Shown here one piece after another: positions 22,036-32,155 of a stretch of 64,000 nucleotides of DNA (positions within the stretch are counted from its first letter, which is position 1; every line of letters begins with the position of its first letter). Below the pieces are notes generated by a model that had not been told where the DNA came from, ran no database searches, and saw only the letters and a program-made list of their open reading frames with translations. The DNA lies in assembly GCA_003184365.1 (NCBI GenBank), contig NKYR01000070.1:62001-126000 (forward strand), written 5' to 3'. Position numbers and translations under genes: made by a program. Origin of the DNA: Evernia prunastri. Taxonomy: Eukaryota > Ascomycota > Lecanoromycetes > Lecanorales > Parmeliaceae.

Positions 22036-22560
22036 TGGCAATCGGAGAGACGAAGACGGAGAGCGGGGTTCTGTTGGGTGAAGATGAGGATAACGTTTTC
22101 TGGAAGGCTACTTATAGAGGTAGCCTTCTATTTCGACTTTTTTCTTTGGCATTAACATTGGGCGTTTCGGTGGACGGTGTTTAGGGCGTGAAGTCAGAGC
22201 AATCACAATGAAACAACGAACAAGAAAATGATACAATCCGTACTTGCCTGGCCTATACAAGAAGATCACGCATGAAACATACTGACTGCTATGATGCTTT
22301 GCCCACTGTCTGATTTAAAAGTTCGGAGGCACATGCGCTTTCGAGCCTACTGCACCCTGTAAAGAAGAGCAGTTGTCGCAAAGCTTTGCTGTCTATCATG
22401 TAATCGCATAACATTATAGCTGACCCCGCCTTGGCGCAGGCGTAATGTTCTTGAACGCATTCAATCGGCAGCTGGGACTCGCACCGCCGGCTACTTCTCG
22501 AAGATTTAAGCCAAAGCTTGCAATGTAGCAAGTCAGATTTGGATCGAGATTTGGAAACCG
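22036..22560. other. Intergenic stretch, no gene supported
   Basis: The 3' flanks of two convergent genes. It includes a short inverted repeat GAAGGCTAC / GTAGCCTTC near 22101-22128 that could be a 3'-end stem. Confidence 0.45.
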
Positions 22561-23345
22561 CTATCGAAAATTCATGAGTAAATATATCTCATTCAAGAAT
22601 GGAAATTCGAGTGTTGACACCAAATGCCAAATACAAGGTGATTTCTGCAAGACCCGTCTCGTGGTCTGATAGTAGTAGCAATTGGGGAGGTTTTCCCTTA
22701 GAAGCACTGACCTGGTTGTAGCTTGCGCAAGCGGCAATGCAATCTTCGAAGGTGAAGACGGCAACGGTCAGGAAATCAGCGTCCGGATCAGGGTAATCTG
22801 TGCCACACTTTATGTCGGAAGTGTTGTTGCTGGATGTTAGTGCCGTACTGATCAGATTTGGAGTATAGGGTGAGGTGAGGGCAGAGCAATCGCTCGTCGC
22901 AATGAATGTTCCGGGGTTGGAATCCTGGGTATCCGAATTATTGGCGGTGCAAAAATTGTTGTTTGCGGTAGCAGAACTCGTTGCGTTGATGTCTGTCTCG
23001 ATATTTTGGATCGTGCTCATACTGTGACCGGGCTGCCAGTACTTATGCTTTCCAGACACGTTCGAAGCAGGACGAGATACCATGAAGTGAGATCTCTCCC
23101 AGCACAGAGACAATACAAAACATAAGACTCCAGAATGCGATGAACCTGGAGGGCACAGTGATCTTCTTTCCGTAAGAACGAGGTGTTGAATTCGACATTT
23201 GGGTTTCCAGATGTTGCGCATCGGGTTGTACTCCGCATGGGAACTGGCCATGTTGATTTAAATACAAACCCTCATCTTCTCGCAGAGACGCTGCTGGAAC
23301 ATCGCCGTGACGGCCATCAAATTCAAGACTTATTGTTGTATCCAC
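22561..23345 (-). CDS. Membrane-anchored PAN/Apple-like protein, possibly truncated
   Basis: Boundaries are approximate. The order of features matches a common fungal layout: a hydrophilic N-terminus (to ~23180), a membrane segment (FIAFWSLMFCIVSVLG), a Thr/Ser/Asn-rich stalk, then a Cys-containing domain ending TVAVFTFEDCIAACASYNQ, the signature of fungal PAN/Apple-like ectodomains thought to bind carbohydrate or protein. The last intron (22645-22711, GTCAGT...TTGCAG, 67 nt) is firm in position but leads to only 28 more residues, whereas relatives continue with another Cys-rich stretch. The junction between the membrane segment and the stalk requires an intron near 23040-23090 that I cannot place exactly. 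The gene may be a decaying copy. Confidence 0.5.
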
Positions 23346-24423
23346 TCCTGGGCGTGAAGAGATACGTAGGGAAGACAGACAGCGGCCTCAGCTTGAAATT
23401 ATTTGCCAACGAGAAGAAGAGCATCGCATTCTCCCAAAAACTTTTCGTGGCAACGCTCCTCGCGTAAGCTGACTTGTAGATAATCTTATATGCAAGACTA
23501 AGGTATGTGCGCGAGTTAAACAATTCCAGCTGGTTTCCTTTCCCCTGCATTTCATTTGCTCTTCCTGCGCTGTCCTGAGTTCGGGAGGATCAGGAGCTGA
23601 AGAGCTGCGTCTCCCAACGACCAGAACAGACATAGCATAACGACTCGGTCAACACGCAGAATGGAGATATTGATGCCGCTATTGTCATATTAGGAGCCCG
23701 CAAGTTTCAGTGGTTAAAGTAAGTCGAGATCAGATCCTTCCCTCCCGTTAGCCTCTTGCCCGCTAAACAGTGTCAGCCGGCGGCAGGAACTGCCCCCGCT
23801 GCGCTCTATCTCGGGTTTCAGGAAAATTGCTGCAACCCTCGACAACATCATTGAAGTAGTACCCTACGAGATGATCCGTCCGAGCTGGGACTTTTCATTC
23901 AAACCTAATTTACCTGACTCACCTCTTCCCTGGGAAGCTGAAAATGTTCAGGTCTCTCATGACTCACGAACCGAGTCATACTGCCGTGATTCTTTCCCTT
24001 CTTCGCCTTCTACGTCTCCTATCCGCGAGTCAGTTACCTTCCCTGTGGACGCCATACGTACCATCGATTGCTTTGGAAGCTCAAGCTCGCCTTCATTATT
24101 CGCAAGGCTGGAACGTGACCAAGCGTGCTGACAATCCATCGTTCCGACGTATCATCGCATGTGATTGAATACACCAAGACCCCCTTGAACTCTGCACATT
24201 ACATGGATCATTCTTGCAAGAGTTGTAATTTGCTCTGTGCTATGGGGTTTGAGTCTACTGCAACGACAATCAGGCTGACGGGCTGTGTTCCACCGCTGTG
24301 TCCGACTCCTCGATTTGAGATGCAGATTGAAAGTATGGCTATTAGTCTTCGCCATATCATCGCGACAACACGTGATCTGAACAATGTGGAAGTAATCATG
24401 TTTGACCGATTCGTGGTGCGGGG
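23346..24423. other. Intergenic stretch, no gene supported
   Basis: Short frames only. Base composition is normal up to the recombinase relic that follows. Confidence 0.5.
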
Positions 24424-25095
24424 TCAATCGTAGTCGAATGAGACCGCGTTGTTTTGCTGACGGCGTGAGGCGTCGAGTATGTGTGACAGGTGGGTCACCA
24501 CATAGAGGCGGAAGGCGTCTGATTTCCAACTCCCAAGGATCATGATCTCGGAGTCGCTGAGATCGGCTTGCCTTGCTGATATAGCGGTCTCTCGTCGGAA
24601 GAAGTGACCTGAATAGTGATTCATTTGACCGATGTCCCGAAGGATACTTTCGAGAGTATTAACAATCACATTTCTTATAAAGACAAGGTCTGGACTGTTT
24701 TGAAACAGTGAGACGTCTCTATGAGACGAGAATCTTCGAAACAATTGTCTCAAGGCGCGGACTATATATATATCGTCGTTTGTTGTCGCTATATTCAATA
24801 TAACGTCTTATCGAAAAGAGTCTGTTTTGAAGAACGATAGAGTTAACTCGAGACGATTTTCGTATAGCTTCATCGATTTACGAATAAAAAATTATTCGAC
24901 GAAATCCTCGTTCTTTAGATCTCGCTCGATATAGATAAACTCGTTTATTTTAAGAAATACGACGAATATCAAGCAGAAAGCAGTCTTTATAATAACTTCG
25001 TATAGAATTCTCGAGTTAAATCGAGATAGCAGACGTAGAAGAATATTCTTGATAATCGGATTTCTCTCAAAACGTGTTTTTACTTCGTCTCGCAA
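24424..25095 (-). pseudogene. RIP-damaged tyrosine recombinase
   Basis: Two minus-strand pieces. The upstream piece (25095 to 24892) reads NPIIKNILLRLLSRF...KTAFCLIFVVFLKINEFIY, the core start of a tyrosine recombinase. The downstream piece (24798 to 24424) has NHYSGHFFRRETAISARQADLSDSEIMILGSWKSDAFRLYV, containing the H-x-x-R box (GHFFR), the G-x-W box and the nucleophile Tyr. These recombinases mobilise Crypton-like elements and some retroelements in fungi by cut-and-rejoin through a Tyr-DNA bond. The first catalytic Arg, expected in an FLRxGE motif, is Lys here (FLKINE), and the pieces are separated by stops in DNA typical of RIP, so the copy should be dead. I infer that the AT-rich DNA up to about 27050 is the rest of the element. 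Confidence 0.65.
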
Positions 25096-27050
25096 TCGAC
25101 GAATATTGATAACGATTCTTTTCAGTTGAGAATTATGAAATATAATAAGATTCTCGTAGTTTATGTCGATATGAACGGATCTGACGTCGATAATATAGAA
25201 CTTAATCGTTTTCGTTTTGAGCTTGCGATTATTAATATTAATATTCAGATAGCGAGAGAGTTTTTTATGACTGAAAGTAAAGGGTTTTGATTATATATTA
25301 CACAGTAGGTACTGTTGTCATAGTTCTAGCTTAGCCCAGTAAGCCCCGGAGCTTGAAAGCCTCCGAGGCTTGCCCTAATTGGAAAATGAGATCTTGGCGC
25401 GAAGAAGACTTCATATGTTTTCCTTCCTACTTCGTAATTCTTCTTCTTCTTCGCGCAATATGTACTTAATCACCTTACATATATAGTTAGTATATATGCC
25501 TATTTCTCACCTTTGTCAGTTATTAACGAAGTTGNGCCTCCGAGGCTTGCCCTAATTGGGAAATGAGATCTTGGCGCGAAGAAGACTTCATAGGTTTCCC
25601 TTCCTACTTCGTGATTCATCTTCTTCTTCGCGCAATATGTACTTAATCACCTTACATATATAGTTAGTATATATGCCTATTTCTCACCTTTGTCAGTTAT
25701 TAACGAAGTTGCTATATGAGAAGAAGAGATCGTGAATTCTTCTTCAGTCGTCGTTGTTGTTGTTTAAAATTAGTTTTAGCGATAAACACACGAAGTGAAG
25801 ATCGTCGTTATTGATCTTTGTGAGACGATTATGTTGAAGTTATTTTTATAGATTCTTATAGAGTGTGATTGACGTATTGCTAGCAGAAAAATGATTTTTA
25901 TTGCGATAATATAGAGATAAATCTCGATAGTCGATTTTAGCGCTCTTTCGAATAATAGTCGAAATAATATTTCGAAATATCACGTTAGAGTAATTCTTTA
26001 GTTAATTCTTTCAACTCGTTACTATTAGAGAACTCTACTAAAATAGATCTACATTAGTCTTTTCGCATAAGATATATGAAAATCCTTCGAATACGAAAAG
26101 CAGCGAGAATAAAACTACTAATTACGAACATAATTTTAAAAGTTACTTCGTTTTAATTATTCGAGAATTAAGCGATATGAAGTTGAAATTAAATTCGAAG
26201 AATATCTTGAAACACGTTAAAAAAGAGTGATCTTAATCGCAATTATTATAGAAGTGCTTATAAGAATATAATTCGCGAGTATAAGATCGAGAGACGTTAA
26301 AATTGTAGTAGTTTCTTACTAACGACGATAAAACTTTCGTAGATTTATCAGTCGTTTCACTGAAATTAAACGTTCTTTCGACGATCGTCTTTTTTATTAA
26401 AAGATTTAAATAGCTCTGATTCTCTTTGAATTATGCGAAAGAATCGTTTTAATCGCTATAAATGCGAGCGATTATAAAAGAATAATAATAGCTTCGAATG
26501 AAATTAAAGCGATAGTGAATAGAAAAGTTAGAAACTCGAATACGATATAGTGCGAGGGTTTTAATTAGTTATATCACTACTTCAGAGGCGACGAAGTGAT
26601 AAATAGCGATTTTAGACTTCGAAGCAGTAAAGAAGTTGATAAAGATCGAAGACTTTTAATATAGTCTTATTCTTCTTATCTTTCTTATTTAGATTGATTA
26701 TATCGTCAATATACAAATTACTTAGCTTGATAAGATATTTTGAAACGAACGTTTCTTGATAGACTTGCTTGCAGTATTTAACGTTAATCGTCCGAATTTT
26801 TTTAGAGAGTGAAAGAAAGAGCTTTCTATCTGTATTATTCACGAAAAATATTATTAGTCGATATATCGAGTCGCTCGAATTAGACGACGAGACTATCGTC
26901 GATATTGATGAGTCACTGACGTAGTGATGACGATGTTTCTTATAAGACTTCGGTTTACGATCGCGTGCTTTTTTTATACGATGTTTATAAAATCGACTTC
27001 GAAAATAGATCAATTCGATTATATCTTATAAGTTTATGCGATAAGCATCA
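24750..27050. mobile_element. AT-rich RIP block, relic of a transposable element
   Basis: The sequence turns abruptly AT rich, dense in TA, AAT, CGA and TCG, with CpA/TpG scarce but CpG retained; this dinucleotide bias is the mark of repeat-induced point mutation. Stop codons fill all frames. A minus-strand frame at 26612-27013 keeps a hydrophilic, Lys/Ser-rich text that may be the recombinase element's N-terminal region. A less damaged segment with a sequence gap sits inside (25300-25720). Confidence 0.75.
25359..25711. repeat. 176-bp duplication either side of one N
   Basis: Bases 25359-25534 and 25536-25711 are near-identical copies, beginning GCCTCCGAGGCTTGCCC and ending TTATTAACGAAGTTG, separated by a single N at 25535. 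They differ at only a handful of positions. Each copy contains an inverted repeat, GCGCGAAGAAGA and TCTTCTTCGCGC. The N at the exact junction suggests an unresolved assembly overlap or a tandem repeat that was not sequenced through. Confidence 0.85.
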
Positions 27051-28377
27051 ATCTCGTTCTCAGAGTTGATCTTTTCAGGTTCAGAGTGGATAGAAGAGAT
27101 AATGACTGAGACGCGACGACGAGATGCTGCTGTAACGATCGGAGCGATAACGACAGAGGCACGAAAAATACGTGATGCATTGCGAGGGATAGAGGCATTG
27201 GAAGCTTTGGATTTGACGACTTTGGAGGTCTTGGTGGCTTTGGAAGAGGCTTTTCGGGCAGCATTGACGGCGGTAGCGCGGGTAGAGGTTATTGTGGAAT
27301 GGAATGAGATGGGTGAGGGGTATAAGGTATGTTATTCGGATGAATGTGGTAGAGGGCTAACGATGTGGTAGATTTGGAAGAAGATTTGGAAGAATATTCG
27401 ATTATTCGCCTTGTTGAAAGAAGGAAGAAAATGTGCAATTGCTCTGAATGAGAAGAATTGACTGAAGAGACCATTGCCAGTGAGATGACATGGTATTTGG
27501 CCATTTGTCACCAAAGGAGGCCACGAATCCCCCACTCTGCTATGACTTCTCCCCCACTCTCCCTACTCTGCCATGGCCACTTGCCGTGACCCGAAAGAAT
27601 GGCCTCAAATGCAATGCAATGCATATGCATATGCATATGCGAGAAGTATGCGATATTGGTGTGAGCGACTAACCCCCAGCCCTGCTGTGGCGACTAACGG
27701 CTGAAAATTTCAAGTGATAGGTTTGTAACAGCAGCAGAGCGGGATGACGAGGAACTGAGCCACGTGCAATGGAAATCCCTCACCCGCAGCCTCGTCTCCT
27801 CTGGGGGTCGATACATCGCTCATGCTCGCGGGAGAGGTTGATCAGTCAGCGGGTTCCATCAGTCTACATTCTCAGCTTCGATATCGCAGGTTCTTTGTAC
27901 AGGTAGGCTCTTTTCCCCCGCCCCCGAAAGAGCTTTGGAGCGAATATGGGCAGGCGAGCCTAAGTTGTTCGATCCTCCTTCTGGTCGTTTCGCCAATACT
28001 GCAGTTTGGATGGGCTACCCGGACGCCTCCATAATCATCTTACACAAACAGATATCTACATCCACCGCCGGATCCACACTTGGCTACCTTGCATCTTCTC
28101 TTCAATACTCGTTCCTCAAACACTGGATGAAGCATCAAGGACAGCAGGTAAGGACAACGTTGTGGCAGGCTGTCTGGCCCGGAATGGAGAACACACGTTC
28201 TCAAAGATTACAATAAGATCAGCTGGCTTGTAGTTCCAGCGAAATGAGATTGGTCATTCTATCTACCTGAGGAAGTGAGCGAACATGTCTCAAGGCCCCT
28301 TCGCTATGCAATTCAAGCCGCCTATTATCCACCCCTCCCCCCTTCTAACGTTCCCCGATATCTCTCTCAGAATCTAC
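27051..28377. other. Intergenic stretch, no gene supported
   Basis: GC content recovers here. It contains a small ATGCAT microsatellite (about 27608-27642). No frame has recognisable protein content. Confidence 0.5.
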
Positions 28378-29079
28378 TCAAAGCGTCACATTCTCACGCC
28401 TCTCATCCTCCCTTCGCTCATGAATCCGCCGCAGCTCCTCCATCCCAAGATTCTGCAAGCAATTTGGGCAAAATATCGTCACCCCAACCGCCGACTTCCC
28501 CAACGCCTCCACCACCTCCCTCCCGATCGGACGGGGCCTGCCGCAGCCCAAGCACCTCAATGCATTCTGCAGCGGTTCCACCACGACCTGAATAAACCCA
28601 TTCATCGTCTCGCCCATCATCGTGAGGTTCTGCCGCATGGTGGGCGGGTTGCTCAGCCCCACCGCGCGCGCAAGCCTCCCGCGGGCCTCGACGCCGCGCG
28701 CCGCGGGCTCCGTGGGCTCCGTGAAGGGGTTGGATTCGATCCATACGACGGCGGTCGTCTTCACCGCGCCGTTGGCTTCGAGGACGCGGAAGGCGCGGTT
28801 GACGGCGGAGCCGAAGGCGGCGTCGGGGATGGACGGCTTCATCCAGATGAGGGCGTGGCGGGATCGGCGGCCGGCGGGCCAGGTGCAGCGGAAGAAGACG
28901 GGGACGGGGGTGTCGGAGGGGTTCCCGTCGGGGACGGTGGATGTGCCGAGGTCGTCGGATTGCTGGTTTGGGGCGGACTCTTTGGTCCAGGCGCGGAGGT
29001 TGTTGATGAGGGTGGTGAGGGGGCCGAGTCGGTGGGTTGGTGGGACTCCCGGTGGGAGCGTGTCGTGTGAAGCGGACAT
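28378..29079 (-). CDS. Conserved-looking protein with CxxC...CxxC pair
   Basis: One exon of 233 residues, very GC rich with the strong third-position G/C bias of an expressed gene. I chose the ATG at 29079 (MSASHDTLPPG); the same frame is open for 117 codons upstream, but that part has the composition of a leader. The N-terminal half has an ordered region, RHALIWMKPSIPDAAFGSAVNRAFRVLE, then TTAVVWIESNPF. The C-terminal half has MRQNLTMMGETMNGFIQVVVEPLQ followed by two Cys pairs, CLGC and FCPNC, 35-40 residues apart, able to bind one zinc as a zinc ribbon. I do not recognise the family and give no function. Confidence 0.65.
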   Translation of the reverse strand: MSASHDTLPPGVPPTHRLGPLTTLINNLRAWTKESAPNQQSDDLGTSTVPDGNPSDTPVPVFFRCTWPAGRRSRHALIWMKPSIPDAAFGSAVNRAFRVLEANGAVKTTAVVWIESNPFTEPTEPAARGVEARGRLARAVGLSNPPTMRQNLTMMGETMNGFIQVVVEPLQNALRCLGCGRPRPIGREVVEALGKSAVGVTIFCPNCLQNLGMEELRRIHERREDERRENVTL

Positions 29080-29938
29080 TGTGTTTTTCGGTCTTGGTTG
29101 AGGGAGGTGTCTGAGTCTCAAAGATATCCGTGCCCTCTTCTTGGATCTGGGAAGCGGTATATCTAAGTACCTGAAAAGTAAATGAAGAGAATGCAAGAAG
29201 CTGGTGCCTACGAAAGAGAGAACAGCAACAAAGAAATACAAGACATGATTGCCCCAACCGGGAAGCCGCATACATCCTAACCCAATGTAGTGATGCATCC
29301 AACGCTTTACCTTGCCACCCAAGTTGGCCCCCCTTCTACAATACGCCACTTCAACGCGTGATTCATCCAAGCAAGTTCCCTCAGGATCCACGCTCGCTGC
29401 ACGCACAGCGAGCATTCCACCATTCCGCACTCATCGTCAGCGGGACGTCCAATCTCTTGCGTACTTCGCATAGTTAGTTACCTAGTCCTGCTGTGGAAAC
29501 CCGGCAGAACAAAGGAACACCGCAAACCCCCCAACCAAACAGGAGAGGAGAGGAGTCAACCACCCATAGCATCGACACAGCCCAACAGAGAGAGGGTGCA
29601 CTTTTCAATCCCGCCATTCAACGAGCATGTCTCATTCCTGTATGCCCTCCTCCAAGAAAACGTAAAGATAGAAAGAGAAGAAAGGAGGGCTGTTTTCGGG
29701 GGGGAAAAAAAGACTAGACGGTGTGATCGGTGAAGAAGCTATTCCTATACGTTGTTATTATTGTTGATGTATGGCGCAGTCTAGATGTCGACTTTCTGTA
29801 TGCTGGCTAGGCACCAGGTCCAAGACTTGCAAGGAAAGTGGCTTTTAGAGCTGTGCGTAGGGGCCGAAGGGAGAAGCTGTGTGTGCGATTGTGTATCTAT
29901 CTGTTTATCCGTCAACCTGGGACCGATCTAACCTATTT

Positions 29939-30090
29939 GTACTTCTATCCATCTGCCTGCCTATCCATCTGCCTGCCTATCTACCTCCCTGTGTATCCAC
30001 CTCCTTGTTTATCCGCCTCCCTGTTTATCCACCTCACGACCTATCGAACTACTTCCCTACCTACCTACCTACCTACCTCCCCGCCTACAT
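29939..30090. repeat. Pyrimidine-rich CTATCTACC/TATCCATCTGCC repeat
   Basis: Imperfect tandem repeats: TATCCATCTGCCTGCC occurs twice from 29945, degrading into TATCCACCTCC units and a CTAC-rich run at 30056-30080. Confidence 0.8.
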
Positions 30091-30109
30091 CTTTCCTAAC
30101 CAACGATGT

Positions 30110-30430
30110 AACTCAGTCACTTCAGTCAACTCAGTCAAATCAGCCAACTCAGTCAACCAGCTCAGCCAACTCAGTCAAATCAGCCAACTCAGCCAATCAG
30201 CTCAGTCAACCAGCTTAGTCAACCAGCCCAGTCAACCAGCTCAGACGACCAGCCCAGCCACCCAGCTGAGTCAACTAGCTCAATCAACCAGCTCAGTCAG
30301 TCAGCTCAGCCACCCAGCTCAATCAACCAGCTCAGTCAACCAGCACAGACACCCGGCTCAGTCAACTCAGTCAACTCAGCCACCCAGCTCAATCAACCAG
30401 CTCAGACACCCAGCACAGTCAACCAACCAA
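30110..30430. repeat. Minisatellite of CAGCTCAGTCAAC units
   Basis: About 24 imperfect copies of a 13-base unit (CAGCTCAGTCAAC and variants such as CAGCCCAGCCACC), ending in CAACCAACCAACC. It is followed by an AACAGAACAGAACAG run. Confidence 0.9.
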
Positions 30431-31540
30431 CCAAATCTAGAATCAAACAGAACAGAACAGAACAGCACAGCACAGCACGAAACGGAACGAAACACAGCCC
30501 CCGACCCCAGAAAGCGACGGCGTCTACTCCACGGCAGCGTTGGCGGCGGCGGCGAGGGCGAGGAGGTAAGCCGAGTGCTTTTGTTTACTGTAGGAAGGGG
30601 ATGGGGATGGGCTTCCTCTCTCTACCTCCCTCCCTCCTTCCTCCTCTCCCAAGACAAGAAACACAGTATATAAAATCAAGAATCAACAGCTCACGCCAGA
30701 CAAACTACCTCACTCTATTTACTAGCTTTAATGTTCTGTTCTGCACCCTTATATACCCCAACGCAGACCACCGCACCGAGCACGCACGCACCCCCCCAAA
30801 AAACCCCTTCTCATAAAGGTCAGGCGATACCATGCTAGGCTAGACTGTAAAAGACATTCCCCCACATTCATCAAGGCAACTTAAATTACCAAGCTAACCT
30901 ATCCATCAAGCCAACTGATCCTCAAACAGAGAGTTTCTTTCGCATTTCACAAGTGCAATGAGCGGCGTCACGTACAACTCTATCTACAATCTACAACACC
31001 ACGATAAAACCCAACGCCCGGGGTAAACATGTTGAATGTCTACCTACCTATCTATCTCAGCCAGTCCCCGTCCCGTCCCTTCGTCGAAACAACGCAAACG
31101 GGCCAGACGGAACCGCCGATTACCATACAGTAAAAACCTCCACTGCGAAACAGCCTCCAACAGCATGTATGTAAGCCGCCGTTCATCGCTTCCGTGTATG
31201 TATCCAATCGCCAAGAAAGCCCGAATCCCATCCACCGATGCTGTTTGAAGGAGCGCTGGCCGACCGTGATGAAGCGGTAATGACGGGATGCCTCCTCGAT
31301 GTAGATGCCTTCAGACAGCCATTATAATACCAAAAAAGAAAAAAAAAAGCGGAGAACCCGAAAACGGATCACGCGCAGAAAGTTCCAACCGTGTGTATTT
31401 TCAAAAGACGGAAGACCACAACCATATATCAAAGCCGAAAAAATAAATGTATGATCCCATGTGTACGATATCCTGTTGTAACACTGTAGCACCTGCTGCT
31501 ACATGGCCCGCGGCAGACATGCGTCCGAGGCCGAGTGGGG

Positions 31541-32155
31541 CTACTCGTCGCCCGGTTGGTTCGGGTTATGGACCAGAGGGCCTCCTTCGTCGTAGTCGGC
31601 GTTTTGGCTTGGAGTTTGGTCGCCTGCTTGGGGATACAAGCTATCGGGATGCAGAGCTAGTCGGCCATCCACTGGACGGTTCAAGGCCTTCAACAGAGTT
31701 AGCACTGGCCTGTTCGTTGGAAAGGTGGTGCGAGAATGTCGGATGCCCTTACAATGCATTTGCTGCACTTGGCGCCGGCTCGGTAGACCGCCTCTGTACA
31801 ACCATATATAGGCTTGTTCACGCAGTCGTAGTCAACATCGCCTGGGCCGAAAGCACTGCCAAGGTCGAGAGACTCGTCTGTTGTTGCACGCTTCATGTTC
31901 TTCGACATCTCAGTAACGAGCCCCCCGTTGAAGAATATGAGAATGAGAAGAACATTGACAGAATCTTACTCTGCACTGGCTGCATTTGTTTCCCTGCATG
32001 GTGACCATTTCCCCACTCATGCAAAGTCCGCCATAGTGCTCCTTATCGTTGATGCAAATAAAAGGCCCGTCGAGGGAATGAGGACCGAATGGGTAGCTTG
32101 CATCGTTCAGTGCTCCTGCTTGGACACCTGTGGTAGGGGAGTCTCTCGCATTCAT
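31541..32155 (-). CDS. Small protein with duplicated Cys module
   Basis: Three exons, complement(31541..31687, 31753..31908, 31970..32155), 162 residues as written. The introns are 61 nt (GTAAGA...ACTGAG) and 65 nt (GTAAGG...GCTAAC...TTGAAG); the second has a clear branch site. Exons 1 and 2 each end with the same kind of module: FICINDKEHYGGLCMSG...NKCSQC and DYDCVNKPIYGCTEAV...AKCSKC. That is an N-terminal C-x-N, a middle Cys and a terminal KCSxC, and each exon ends right after it, suggesting exon duplication. The third exon is a hydrophilic, Asp/Pro-rich tail (LNRPVDGRLALHPDS, ending GDE). No signal peptide is visible, but 5' exons may be missing: an AG lies a few bases before the ATG. The Cys pairs could bind zinc. 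I do not recognise the family. Confidence 0.6.

Larger units (their letters stand above)
29080..31540. other. Intergenic stretch rich in simple repeats
   Basis: No gene supported. The long plus-strand frames at 29838-30673 are translations of minisatellite DNA. Flanking it are the 5' leader of the 28378 gene and the 3' region of the 31541 gene. Confidence 0.6.

Noticed and set aside
28285..29302. Long Pro/Arg-rich frames opposite or out of frame with the CxxC gene
   Set aside because: Shadow frames of a GC-rich coding region; the minus frame has the ordered protein text.
29838..30673. Long plus-strand frames rich in Tyr/Pro and Ser/Gln
   Set aside because: Translations of simple repeats and a 13-bp minisatellite.
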